Source: Naegleria lovaniensis
Taxonomy: Eukaryota > Heterolobosea > Eutetramitea > Acrasida > Naegleriidae
Assembly: GCF_003324165.1 (NCBI RefSeq)
Contig: NW_025407831.1
Coordinates: 682,001 to 746,000, forward strand
DNA length: 64,000 nucleotides
Reading direction: 5' to 3'
Shown: piece after piece, positions 29,646 through 39,596 of the stretch
How the letters are laid out: every line of letters starts with the position of its first letter
Position numbering within the stretch: the first letter of the stretch is position 1
Made by a program: the position numbers and the translations under genes
The notes under the pieces: generated by a model
The model's input: only the letters and a program-made list of their open reading frames with translations
Database searches by the model: none
Told to the model about the DNA's origin: nothing

Positions 29646-31844
29646 ATGAATTTTCCCATCAAAACCTCGGAACTTCTCTCTCATTATTTCTATAATGACG
29701 AGGATTATAGAGATGAATTTTTAAATACGAGTGATGATCATCAGGACTCTCGGGAGAATTTCGACGAAGAATATTGTAATAATTCCGAAGAGGATGAAGA
29801 TAGAGCGTATTTTGTTACTGAGATTGAAAAATTGAAACAATCATCCACTCCTCGAAAACAAAAGAAACAGCAAGTAGAGAACACTCAAGTCAAAATCAAG
29901 ACTCGGTTTCTTGAATTACCTCCAGAAATATTGTTGAATATTATTGATTTTGTCGTTCCATTCTTTTCAACTTTGGAACAAGTATTGAAAGGACAAGTAT
30001 TTGATGATGAAAGTAAGAGAGATACCAATGCTGTATTACAAAAAGTAATTCAGAGAATGGAACCATTCTTCTTGTATGCCATAAATTTGGACAAGACATA
30101 TGCAAAGTTGATTCCCTCGTATGGCGGTTTGACATTTAACTATACAAGATCGTTGGCAAGATCTGAAGATGTAATGCTGAGACAAAATATGGAATTGATT
30201 GTGAAAGAGATTTTCAATTACTTGAAAGTGAGCAAGGAAAGCTTTTACAAAATTCTAATTACAGATTGTTATCATATTACGACTGTGAAACTGTTTTGGG
30301 ACTTTTTATATCATTCACTCAGGAATCCATACATAGTGAACGAAATTATCAAGTTTGGAGTAGCTTCCTTACCTGGGCATCAATATGTATTGGCAATTCC
30401 AATCTATCAAGCAGTTCAACAAGCTACATTCGAACCTGTTTGTTTTGCACATTGGTTTTTAATGAGCCCATGTTTTGGAGTTAAAAATTACCTAAAATTT
30501 CAAGGCGTTGGAATATCAAGCTATCAAGATGAATTCATTGTCCTTTCAAACCTTTCGATGGATGAGTGGAAACGGTTTCTATCATTTTTAAGAAAACAAG
30601 TGAAAAGATATCCTTGCATTTCCGAAAAGAGAGAATATATTGAATTAATTATTCGGAAAGTTGTAGATACAGTGAAAATTCTTCGTTCTCCCGGTTACAG
30701 CAATAGCATGGCTAAAAAGGCAACTGTTGTCGTTAGACCCGGCGATGACAAAGTCATATTCAAGAAGGTTGAATATCTAATTTCAACCTTTTTCCTCGAG
30801 CTCAATATCCCTCTGTTGCGACATTGTACCATGACAATGAATCTGTATTTAGAAATGGTTAGCTTCTCTTCTTCACAACTTTTTATGAGGTTGTTGAAAC
30901 GAAATGTCATGGACAATTCTCAGTTATCACAAAATCAAAAGAGTAGTTATTTATTTGAGCTTCTTTTAGAAAATATGGAGATTTTTACTGCAAGTCTTAA
31001 ACACTTTCAATTTGATATTATTGACATTATTTTAGATTTTTATGAACGCTATGCTATGAATCATCAAGATATTGTGAAGTTTTTAAGAAATTATTATCCT
31101 ATCCACACTATTATTAGTGCTGTTTTCTTGAGTTTGGAACGTATGGACATGAACAAGAGTTTCTACTCGATTCTAACTCAGTGTTGTAAATACATTACAA
31201 CAATCAGGAAATGCTTTCTCAAACTCTCGAACAATGAACATGATGTGTTGAAAGGTGCTCCAACAGAAAGCTCGTCGCAGGTTGAAAACGTCATGTTCAC
31301 ACTAGTTTACGAAGCTTGCAATTATTTGCCACTTTCTCGATACCGTGAACAGATTTGGATAATTTTCAAGTACATTTATCTAACATTGATCAAAGAACAA
31401 GGTTGCACAGAGCTCATAGAAGACGTGAAAAATAGTAGTGGTAATAACATTTTAGAACAAGCCATTTCTACGTTTGAAGTATTCGAATATTTACTGTCGA
31501 AGGATCAACCAAAGGAGATTTTAACCATTTACCAAAAGTTGTTATATTCAACTCGATATGATGTCAGCACCGATCGATATTGTTCACTCTTCAATTTCCT
31601 ATTAGAACATTCCATCTCTAAGAAGCGCCTTCTCAATCACATTATTCAAGGCACCATATCCAACGAAATTTTACTCAAGATGAGAAAACTTAAAAGCTAT
31701 TACCACAATGAGAAATTATGTAGACAATTATTGAAGCAATCGAAACTGTCCTTGACCTTAAAGTCACACTCATTTTCACAAGAATCGAAAAGTACATACC
31801 ATGCATTACTTAATTTATTTTCAGAATGGGGTTGTGAGGAGTAA
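29646..31844 (+). CDS. F-box-like protein with helical C-terminus
   Basis: 732 residues from the ATG at 29646, which has an A-rich context; an earlier in-frame ATG at 29550 would add 32 residues lying in the short divergent promoter. An acidic N-terminus (FDEEYCNNSEEDEDRAYF) is followed by an F-box-like helix (LELPPEILLNIIDFVVPFF, about 85-105). The rest is alpha-helical with no repeat family I recognise. An SCF adaptor role is possible by analogy. Its stop is 236 bp from the TALE homeobox gene's stop, convergent. Confidence 0.55.
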   Translation: MNFPIKTSELLSHYFYNDEDYRDEFLNTSDDHQDSRENFDEEYCNNSEEDEDRAYFVTEIEKLKQSSTPRKQKKQQVENTQVKIKTRFLELPPEILLNIIDFVVPFFSTLEQVLKGQVFDDESKRDTNAVLQKVIQRMEPFFLYAINLDKTYAKLIPSYGGLTFNYTRSLARSEDVMLRQNMELIVKEIFNYLKVSKESFYKILITDCYHITTVKLFWDFLYHSLRNPYIVNEIIKFGVASLPGHQYVLAIPIYQAVQQATFEPVCFAHWFLMSPCFGVKNYLKFQGVGISSYQDEFIVLSNLSMDEWKRFLSFLRKQVKRYPCISEKREYIELIIRKVVDTVKILRSPGYSNSMAKKATVVVRPGDDKVIFKKVEYLISTFFLELNIPLLRHCTMTMNLYLEMVSFSSSQLFMRLLKRNVMDNSQLSQNQKSSYLFELLLENMEIFTASLKHFQFDIIDIILDFYERYAMNHQDIVKFLRNYYPIHTIISAVFLSLERMDMNKSFYSILTQCCKYITTIRKCFLKLSNNEHDVLKGAPTESSSQVENVMFTLVYEACNYLPLSRYREQIWIIFKYIYLTLIKEQGCTELIEDVKNSSGNNILEQAISTFEVFEYLLSKDQPKEILTIYQKLLYSTRYDVSTDRYCSLFNFLLEHSISKKRLLNHIIQGTISNEILLKMRKLKSYYHNEKLCRQLLKQSKLSLTLKSHSFSQESKSTYHALLNLFSEWGCEE

Positions 31845-32080
31845 TGACAATGACAATGAGAGGACCAGAAAATATATACTTTTTTCCACGCCATGCAAGC
31901 CATCATTAGAAATACTGATATTAGAAACATTGATGATACACAATTTTGGGATGTTTTTTAATCAATATTTAGGAACACAGTGTATTATTTTATATACATT
32001 CTTGCTCAATGGAAATATTTAAGAACACACAAAGTATGAATGATGTTATATACATTCTCAATGAACTCTTCGACGAGAAT

Positions 32081-33259
32081 TTAATAGTCATTCTTAGAGA
32101 GCTCCAATAGACATTCCACCACCCAATTATTTTCCTCACCCAAATCTTGAACATGTACATCCATTTCATCGGCTCCATCCGACATGGAACGAGTAATGAA
32201 ACTCGACGATGGCTGATGACGATGTGATCTATTTCGAGAAGATTCATCCAATCTTCTCTTTCTTTTTGGAATGGACGTGACTGACTTGGCTTTCTTTTCC
32301 TCCTTCTTCAAATTTGGTAATAATCTTCTCCGAGCATTAATGAACCAATAATTGATACGTTTATGGGAGAGACCTGTTTTTTCACAGAGCATGGCTTTTT
32401 CTTCTTCAGTTGGATAGGGATGAGCTTGATGATCGAAAAACCAACTTTTGAGGATTGCAACTGCGTCTTTTGGTAAGTTTCGATTGGAGGAGGTTTGAGT
32501 GGTGACAGGAGGAGGAGAGGATTGGCTGTCAGTTGTGGAGACATCATTTCCAAATGGTTGCTGTTGTTGTTGAATCGAATTGGATGGCCTTTTGAGGTTG
32601 GTTTGAAGCATTGGTATGTTCTTATTGAGGCTCGCGACTGTTTTGATTGGAGTCGACATATTTGGGAGATGAGTGACAGATGGACTCCAATCACCACCCA
32701 CAGCAGTGTTCAAAGAAGGCGCATTACCTTGCTGTGATTTGCTGTTTGGATTCAATGATGTATTGTTGTTGTTGTTGTTGTTATACATGATCGTATTGGT
32801 TGGAAATAACTGTTGTGGTTGACCCATAGGAGTGGTTGAAGAATTTTGAGCACTCGAGTCAACATTTGTGTTGTTGTTATTATTATTTACAAAATGATTA
32901 GTGGCAGTGTGTAAAGTGCCAATGGTTTGATCGTAGTATGGATTTAGTCTACTGGATGGTTCTCCCATTGAAGAAATTGATGATGAATAGTAGTTTTGAG
33001 AAGGAAATGAGGAATAAGATGTGTTGAAAGGTTGATTTTGCAAGCTTGAAGAATAACTATTGGTGGTGTAGAGAGAGGAGAAGGGAGAGTCCATCAGTAC
33101 GGTTGTGGAAGGCTTGATCATGTTATTGTTTGCATTTGAATTGTTGATTAGGAATGGAGGAGGGAATGGGGTGGTTGTTGGCACGTGTTGACATTTGGCA
33201 GCTGAGGTGGCAGTTGACATTGGCATTGTTGAGGATTCTTCGTGGTGTTGTGTTGACAT
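32081..33259 (-). CDS. TALE-class homeodomain transcription factor
   Basis: 392 residues. The N-terminal 250 residues are Ser-, Asn- and Gln-rich (YNNNNNNNTSLNPN). A homeodomain lies at about 260-322, with the three-residue loop extension (HQAHPYPTEEEKAML) and recognition helix SHKRINYWFINARRRLLP, whose WFxNxR core marks TALE proteins such as PBX, IRX and KNOX. It should bind DNA in the nucleus. A basic segment just after (KRKRRLDESSRNRSHRHQ) may be the nuclear localisation signal. No PBC, MEIS or KNOX co-domain is seen upstream. Intronless. Confidence 0.93.
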   Translation of the reverse strand: MSTQHHEESSTMPMSTATSAAKCQHVPTTTPFPPPFLINNSNANNNMIKPSTTVLMDSPFSSLYTTNSYSSSLQNQPFNTSYSSFPSQNYYSSSISSMGEPSSRLNPYYDQTIGTLHTATNHFVNNNNNNTNVDSSAQNSSTTPMGQPQQLFPTNTIMYNNNNNNNTSLNPNSKSQQGNAPSLNTAVGGDWSPSVTHLPNMSTPIKTVASLNKNIPMLQTNLKRPSNSIQQQQQPFGNDVSTTDSQSSPPPVTTQTSSNRNLPKDAVAILKSWFFDHQAHPYPTEEEKAMLCEKTGLSHKRINYWFINARRRLLPNLKKEEKKAKSVTSIPKRKRRLDESSRNRSHRHQPSSSFITRSMSDGADEMDVHVQDLGEENNWVVECLLELSKNDY

Positions 33260-33646
33260 TTCTTGTTCGTTGATAAATTGAAGTGGCTAAATTTAACAAC
33301 CAAAATGCAAAACTGTACTTTTGACTTTTTAGTAAGGTGTTAACACAAAGTCTTTCTGCCGTAGCAACACGGTTGACATCAACGTCCTTTCTGTTTCGAA
33401 AAATAGATTGAAGTAGGAGTTTGAACAATTTAATGCATCGATGTAGATGATCATTCCAAAATAACGAGTTTCCTTTAAATGGCAAACTGTCAAAAACTTG
33501 ATTTTATTGATGTCAATAGTCTCAGAGCGTATGATGAGGTTTAAGAAGCTCACCTCCGAACGCAAGGTATTTACAAGTCACTGTTGTTGTTTTTACATCT
33601 CTAATGTACAAAATGCAAAATTTTGATAAGAGGCCTTCTCAAAGTC
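33260..33646. other. Intergenic region, nothing recognised
   Basis: 387 bp between the TALE gene's 5' end and the RGS-START gene's 3' end, same strand. No RNA gene or repeat was found. Confidence 0.5.
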
Positions 33647-35623
33647 TCAAATCAATGTGTCAATTTTTCGTAACGAATTTTCTGAAGTTATTTTCCTCTC
33701 TTCTTCACTCATCTTTCGACGAGACTCGAGTCCTTTTCTCAAATTCTTGGAAACTTGCGAACTTCGAGCCGTGAGAATTTTGTTCCATATCGATGGAGCA
33801 ACTTTTCCACCAGCTTCAATGAAAGCAATTCCAGAGATTTTGCATTCCTTTTCATTCAATTGCTCAATGATGGTTGCTCCATAAAATAAGGCCCTCACAC
33901 ATCCTTTCGCCACTGCTTCCTCTTCAGGATCGTAAGATTTTCTAAAGATGGTATAGTCAGTCTGTCGTTGAGTAAAATGATTAAATTCTCTTCGAATGCA
34001 AGTGGCACAATACACTTCTCGATCTGAGAGGGGCCACGGAGTTTTGACAATTGTACTCGAACAAGCGACTGGATGAGTTTTTGTGGTTTTGACAGCTGAT
34101 TCCATATTGGCAGCTCCTCCACTTGTCACATGGACAGTTTGTCCTCCTTCAATAAATTCCTTAAATTTGAGTTGAGTAACGGTTGGTTCAGTGATGGGTG
34201 AAATTCTTGAATCAATCACAGTACTCAATAGTTCTTCAGGTGTTGCCTCAACCGTCAAGACTTCCTTAATCAATAAAATTCCTTTCGATGCCTTGGCCAC
34301 TTTTGACGTGACAAATTTCTCCTTACTCTTGTAGGTGGCCATGTGCTTGGACTTGTGAATTTGTTGCCACATTCCATCCATATTGTTTAGTTTTTTGAAA
34401 ATGTCAAAGTGATGTCCTGTCACGATTTTCTGTTTCTTGTCCAGTAATAATTCGCTCAAGGCATGTCTCACTTCTTGATACGCTTCATTGGAATGAGTTG
34501 CAAGATTCTTTTTCGAAGAGAGATTGGATGATGATGCCAATGAAGTCGAATCCACAGATTGACAATCAAAATCAGTGGCAGCAGAATCGACCTCTGAAAG
34601 AATGGAACTCGAAGGAGAAGTTGGACAATTATTCGAACTTGAATTGGCCATCGTATTTCTTCTCTTTTCTCCAATGGTGGAAAGTTGAAATTCGAGTAAG
34701 GTCATGAAATCTTGTAAAAATTCAGGAGTGAGCATGTTTGTTTTTTTAGGAATTGATAAGTCTTGAGAAATGATGGATAGGATGGCCTGTGAAAAGTATG
34801 GACTTTGTAAAAACCTTGCAAAGTTGTCATTTCTCAATTCCAGATAAACATCTTGCTTGCATTTTTCGAACAAGTAAATGTCATTGTCATTCATCGATTC
34901 AATATTTTCATTCAATTCTTCGAATCGTTTCAAAACTTCACTACGTGAGGAATTACTGACATTAATTTGATCCTTTGAATAGTCACTGAGAAATTTTTCA
35001 ACAATGAATTGAATCTTTTCCAATTGCTGTTTCTTTGTCGTTGGCTCATCCTGTAAACTCAACTTGGAACTAGATTTCGAAACATTGTTCTCTTGCTTTG
35101 ACGACGTTGAGGGTGACATTGGAGAATTGGAAGATGGTGGTGTCGAGCATGTTTCGCTTTCACTCATACTGGTCGGTGACGACACAACATTGGCCAGTAG
35201 CATCATGTATTCTTCCGTGATCAAAATAAAATCCAAGGCACTTAGGTTATGTTCAAATTTAAGGAATTCTTTGAATGCTGGCAGGAGAGTGGTTTCATTG
35301 GAGAGACAGCTCTCAAAATGAATTTGGTATTGGGAGGTTGTCTCTTCAATGAGTTTGCATAAATGTTGTTGAATGAGTGCTCGGGAAGGATCTTTTTGGT
35401 TACCCAATGTTGGTGAGGAACTTGGTGAGGAGGAGGTGGAGGACGGATGTGAGTATGAGAGAGTTTGAAATGTGGTGGTAGCTGCTGAGGGTTGCAATAT
35501 GGACAACTGAGAATGGGTGGATGTTTTGGCAATTGACAGGGAAGAAGGAGTAGGTGCATTGGGAGAAGTAGGTGAAGATGCCATGGACTGCATCAAGGTA
35601 CTATTCCGTTTCATGAAGAACAT
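33647..35623 (-). CDS. RGS domain fused to a START lipid-binding domain
   Basis: 658 residues from the ATG at 35621-35623. A low-complexity Ser/Thr/Pro N-terminus precedes an RGS domain at about 90-285. The RGS pattern is seen in LPAFKEFLKFEHNLSALDF, QLEKIQFIVEKFLSDY and ELRNDNFARFLQSPYFSQ, with a Ser/Pro-rich insert between the third and fourth helices. A START-like domain follows at about 395-625: VTSKVAKASKGILLIKEVL, the characteristic TPWPLSDREVYCA, and GVxxA-like closing strands. RGS domains speed GTP hydrolysis by G-alpha; START domains bind lipids. The protein is predicted cytosolic (no membrane helix). A link between G-protein signalling and lipid sensing is inferred. Confidence 0.85.
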   Translation of the reverse strand: MFFMKRNSTLMQSMASSPTSPNAPTPSSLSIAKTSTHSQLSILQPSAATTTFQTLSYSHPSSTSSSPSSSPTLGNQKDPSRALIQQHLCKLIEETTSQYQIHFESCLSNETTLLPAFKEFLKFEHNLSALDFILITEEYMMLLANVVSSPTSMSESETCSTPPSSNSPMSPSTSSKQENNVSKSSSKLSLQDEPTTKKQQLEKIQFIVEKFLSDYSKDQINVSNSSRSEVLKRFEELNENIESMNDNDIYLFEKCKQDVYLELRNDNFARFLQSPYFSQAILSIISQDLSIPKKTNMLTPEFLQDFMTLLEFQLSTIGEKRRNTMANSSSNNCPTSPSSSILSEVDSAATDFDCQSVDSTSLASSSNLSSKKNLATHSNEAYQEVRHALSELLLDKKQKIVTGHHFDIFKKLNNMDGMWQQIHKSKHMATYKSKEKFVTSKVAKASKGILLIKEVLTVEATPEELLSTVIDSRISPITEPTVTQLKFKEFIEGGQTVHVTSGGAANMESAVKTTKTHPVACSSTIVKTPWPLSDREVYCATCIRREFNHFTQRQTDYTIFRKSYDPEEEAVAKGCVRALFYGATIIEQLNEKECKISGIAFIEAGGKVAPSIWNKILTARSSQVSKNLRKGLESRRKMSEEERKITSENSLRKIDTLI

Positions 35624-36730
35624 GTTGGAAGGTGTAATTGTACAAGTCGTTGTTAGATATACTAGTAGTCGAAAATTAAAGGAAGAGATCTTCAAGGACA
35701 GGACAAGAGAGAGATGGTTGTGATGATGATGACAGTGTGTGAGATCCAAAAATCATAACTGCAATGCACGTGTGTGTGAAATAGTTATCTCTCGAGAGAT
35801 TTCTCTGTGTCTTTGGGTTTAGAACTTGTTCCTCTTTGCTGCTTTTTATTTTCTGAATACTTACCGTTTGTGAAGATGACATGAAGCAGCAAATGTCAAT
35901 GCTTTCAAAAAAGCGGTTTTGGCAATTCCATCCAAAACATTTGAGGACACATAACAAATTGTAGTGACTTGCTTTCTTTGGGTGTACTGGAACCGAGCAA
36001 GTCAACAATTGTACATGGCAAGTACATGCATCATCATGATGAGGGGTTGTTGAATGTGAAACAATTCCAATTGGAAATTGTGTTCATTCGTTTGCAAATT
36101 ACGTTCATAAACATTGTACTGCATCATACAGAGAGAAGAGAATGACAGAATACAGATTCTATCGGAGTTGGAGGAGATGAATAATTCAAAGCAAAAAGCC
36201 TTTTCTTGCACGAGATCTCTATTTTACCATCTTCTCCCAATGATACATTTCTCGTAAAAGCAATAATGATATTCTTTCCCTTTAGCCATAATTGTTCCGA
36301 TTCGTGATGAATGCCATCCTGATGATCAAAACCAAGAACAACGAATGGGGTGATAAAGAAAAATTCTCTCGCTCTTATTGTTGTTCATCACTGAACATCA
36401 TTTTGCTCTGAGTTTTTGTGTCATTAATACGACTCCCAATAGTTTCATTCATAGCCTTTCATCATCTGTCGGGTCATACTCGATCATCGTTTCCTATCAT
36501 AAAAAATTTTTTCAACCGCACCTCACGCACATCAGCAGCAAAGCCTCTGTTTCAGCAATAATCATCAGCTACATCATCAACAACATTGGATTATAGCTGA
36601 CTAACATCAAACGGAAAGGCTCAGGTGTGCGTTTTTTGAAATATATTCAATTTTCTTTATATTTATTTTGAGAATTTTCATAGAACAACAACAACAATTG
36701 ATTCTTTTGAAACCGGTTATCATAAACAAC
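35624..36730. promoter_or_regulatory. Long divergent upstream region with a dispersed repeat copy
   Basis: 1.1 kb between the RGS-START gene and the S9 peptidase gene, which are divergent. The segment 36255-36470 recurs in reverse at 54815-55035. A 5' untranslated intron of the peptidase gene is possible (GTGTGCG after 36625). No other feature recognised. Confidence 0.4.
36255..36470 (+). repeat. Dispersed repeat, copy 1 (upstream of S9 peptidase gene)
   Basis: About 200 bp matching, by eye at close to 90 percent with few gaps, the reverse complement of 54815-55035. Shared blocks include ATATTCTTTCCCTTTAGCCA, GTGATAAAGAAAAATTC and ATCATTTTGCTCTGAGTTTT. It lies 260-475 bp before the peptidase ATG. 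Confidence 0.85.
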
Positions 36731-39457
36731 ATGAAAAAGACAAGCACGTTTCTAGTACTATTCGTGTTGATTGCAATTTTTGCTGTAATTTTTGGAAAAG
36801 TCAAAGGAGAGGCTTCCGTTGATCAATATTCAAGCTCCGTAAACTTACTTGTGAGCGATGATGAGGTTCTCAATGCAAGAAGTGATGGAGCTGTAAATTT
36901 GTATGCTCATTTGGACAATGCTATTTTGGGAGAAGGTGTTGCGAGTGCTTCAGATGAATTACTTGTCTACGACGAGAATGAAGAAGAGAGGGCTATTGGA
37001 GCTGCTTTGGCTGTACAAAAGCCTACCAATACTAGACAACAAAGGCCTGTCACTACTACAACAAGACCATCTAAAAAGTCATTCGCTTCCAAGAAAATAC
37101 AAAAGAAAACAACCAAGCATGGCACCAAGAAGATATCTACGACTGGATCTAGCACCAAAAAGTCCACCAAAAAGAGTGCTACTACTACTAGTTCCAAGAA
37201 GACCGCCAAATCGAAACCATCTTCTCTCAAAAAGATCAAAGTTTCTCGACGTAAATCTTCAGTTCATCCAAAAATTGCTCATGCCGTCAAGCTTAGTTCT
37301 CGTCGTTGGAACAAACTGAAGAACATTTTCAGCATTTCAGCAATTGGTGGACCAGCATTCCATCCATTCAGGAATGAAATGATCTTTGTCTCGTCCTCTT
37401 CAGGAGTTTTCCAAATTTACAAGATTAAGATTGATAGAAAGAAGGGAAAGACTATTGGTAAGCCAGTTCGTTTGGTTCATACTAAATTCAGATGCTCGGC
37501 TCCAAGATATCTTCACGATGGATCTATTTTGTATTATCATGATCGTGGTGGTAATGAAAATTTCCAAATTGGTATCATTACACCTCAATCCAAACACTTC
37601 TGGTTGACCAAAGACATGAAGGCCAAGCACTTGATTAATCACGTCACAAAGAACCACTTGTATTATCAATCCAATGCTCGTAACAAGAAATTCTTTGACT
37701 TGTACAGAAGACCATTTCCATTGATTGGTAAGGACGGAAAGCCTTCTCCAGCTGAACGTATCTACACACCTGAGACTGGAATTCCACGTGCTACACTCAT
37801 GTCTTCGGATGAAACACAAATCGTGGTTGAACAACGATACAGTAACGTTCACAATGAATTGCTCTTGAAAGATCTTGTTGATGGTACACTCACTCCATTA
37901 ACTAAACCACTCTGTGGTAATGCTAAATTGAGATGGTATCCTCTTCGTTTCTTGGATCGTGGTCACACTAAAATGTTGGTCAATACGGACTACCAATCAG
38001 ACTTCTTGAGATTGGCCATTTTGGACTTCCAAGGTGACATGAAATCGAATACTCCAAAATTCGTGACTATTCCAGAAATGGAAAAGTACAAGCATGATGT
38101 TGTAGGTGTGTTGGGCAATGCTCGTACGAGATGGACCTATCTTGAATTCAATGAAGGTGGTTATAGCAAACTTTACAAGACCAGAATTGGCCCATCTGGC
38201 TTCAAAAAGCCACTCATCCCAGTCCCACTGCCTCTTGAAAATGGTGTCATTGTACACGGCGACGCTCGTTCATTCGGTCACAGTTCGTCCATTACCCACG
38301 ATGGTAATTTGATGGCTGTTACCATGACTGATTCCACTCATCCAGTTAATATTTACATGCTTGATCTGGATCCATACAATATCAGATACAAGAAGAAGCA
38401 AAAGGCAATCAGAAAGTTGGCACGTCAACAAGCCAAGAAGAAGGAAAATGGTTCAACAGCAACCACTCTTGTTCCAAAACAAACCTTCAGACATGTCGCC
38501 GTTTACTGGCCATTGTTGTCTGATGACCGTCTTCCAAAGATTGTCCGAGCTGTTCAAGGCAAATTTGTCAAGGAAAAGTTAGTGAGTGTGAGCAGCTTTG
38601 ACGGACTCATGATTCCTTTCTTCATGTATTTGCCATCTGGTGACGCTCCAGAGGATGGATTCCCAGCCATTATCAAATTACACGGAGGTCCAGAGAGTCA
38701 GAGCAGACCTGTTTTCAGTCCTCTCATTCAATTTTTAGTCTTGTCAGGATATGCAGTCGTTGTTCCTAACGTCAGAGGTTCTAAGGGTTACGGCAGAAAA
38801 TACATGGATGCTGACAATGTTGAAAAGAGAATGCATGCTGTCAAGGATGTTGCTGCCATTGCCACGTTCTTACAAAAGTTTAAGGGTATTGATGGAAACC
38901 GATTAGTCCTTGGAGGAGGATCCTATGGAGGTTATTTGACTAATTTGTGTATGACTCAAATTCCTCAATACTTCAAGGCCGGAGTGTCGATTGTTGGTAT
39001 GACTAACTTGATTACCTTCTTTAAGAATACTGCAGAGTTCAGAAGAAGACAACGTTACGAAGAATATGGTAATTATCATACCCAACAAGAATTCCTCAAG
39101 AGTATTTCGCCTGTGACATATATCGACAATGTCATTGCTCCAATGTTCATCATTCAAGGAAAGAATGACGAAAGAGTGCCTGCAGAGGAAGCTCAAAACT
39201 GGTACAAGAAACTCATCCAAGAATCAACCAAGCCAGGAAAAAATCAACTCAAATACTCGAAATTGGAACTCTTTGCAAATGAAGGACATGGTATTTCATC
39301 GCGAGAGAACAGACTTAAGGCATATCATGATTTAGTGAATTGGCTCAACAAGGTTCTTTACGAGAAGACAATAATTCCAAAAGCAGCCACTGCTACAACC
39401 TTGTCTGCTTCGACACAATCAGCCTCCACACAGGGAAAGAAACCCACTGCCAAATAA
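36731..39457 (+). CDS. Secreted S9-family serine peptidase (prolyl oligopeptidase type)
   Basis: 908 residues from the ATG at 36731. A signal peptide (TFLVLFVLIAIFAVIFGKV) is followed by a long Lys/Thr/Ser-rich linker (about 95-180), a propeller domain, and a C-terminal alpha/beta-hydrolase. The catalytic triad is visible: Ser731 in GGGSYGGYL, Asp813 in GKNDERVP and His853 in EGHGISSR. HGGPE at about 655 forms the oxyanion-hole region. S9 enzymes cleave short peptides, often after Pro or acyl-amino residues. Secretion or lysosomal location is inferred from the signal. Codon usage is more GC-rich at third positions than its neighbours, as in highly expressed genes. Intronless coding region. 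Confidence 0.92.
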   Translation: MKKTSTFLVLFVLIAIFAVIFGKVKGEASVDQYSSSVNLLVSDDEVLNARSDGAVNLYAHLDNAILGEGVASASDELLVYDENEEERAIGAALAVQKPTNTRQQRPVTTTTRPSKKSFASKKIQKKTTKHGTKKISTTGSSTKKSTKKSATTTSSKKTAKSKPSSLKKIKVSRRKSSVHPKIAHAVKLSSRRWNKLKNIFSISAIGGPAFHPFRNEMIFVSSSSGVFQIYKIKIDRKKGKTIGKPVRLVHTKFRCSAPRYLHDGSILYYHDRGGNENFQIGIITPQSKHFWLTKDMKAKHLINHVTKNHLYYQSNARNKKFFDLYRRPFPLIGKDGKPSPAERIYTPETGIPRATLMSSDETQIVVEQRYSNVHNELLLKDLVDGTLTPLTKPLCGNAKLRWYPLRFLDRGHTKMLVNTDYQSDFLRLAILDFQGDMKSNTPKFVTIPEMEKYKHDVVGVLGNARTRWTYLEFNEGGYSKLYKTRIGPSGFKKPLIPVPLPLENGVIVHGDARSFGHSSSITHDGNLMAVTMTDSTHPVNIYMLDLDPYNIRYKKKQKAIRKLARQQAKKKENGSTATTLVPKQTFRHVAVYWPLLSDDRLPKIVRAVQGKFVKEKLVSVSSFDGLMIPFFMYLPSGDAPEDGFPAIIKLHGGPESQSRPVFSPLIQFLVLSGYAVVVPNVRGSKGYGRKYMDADNVEKRMHAVKDVAAIATFLQKFKGIDGNRLVLGGGSYGGYLTNLCMTQIPQYFKAGVSIVGMTNLITFFKNTAEFRRRQRYEEYGNYHTQQEFLKSISPVTYIDNVIAPMFIIQGKNDERVPAEEAQNWYKKLIQESTKPGKNQLKYSKLELFANEGHGISSRENRLKAYHDLVNWLNKVLYEKTIIPKAATATTLSASTQSASTQGKKPTAK

Positions 39458-39596
39458 ACTGATTCTCATTTTGTGAGTTTGAATGTATTATGGAGCTTGA
39501 TCATGATTCCAACACCATTTCTAGCAATGTCAACAAGTCCTTATTATCCTTATTCTCTCTTTTTAAAAAGTCTGCACAAACAAGAGCTACAGGCTT

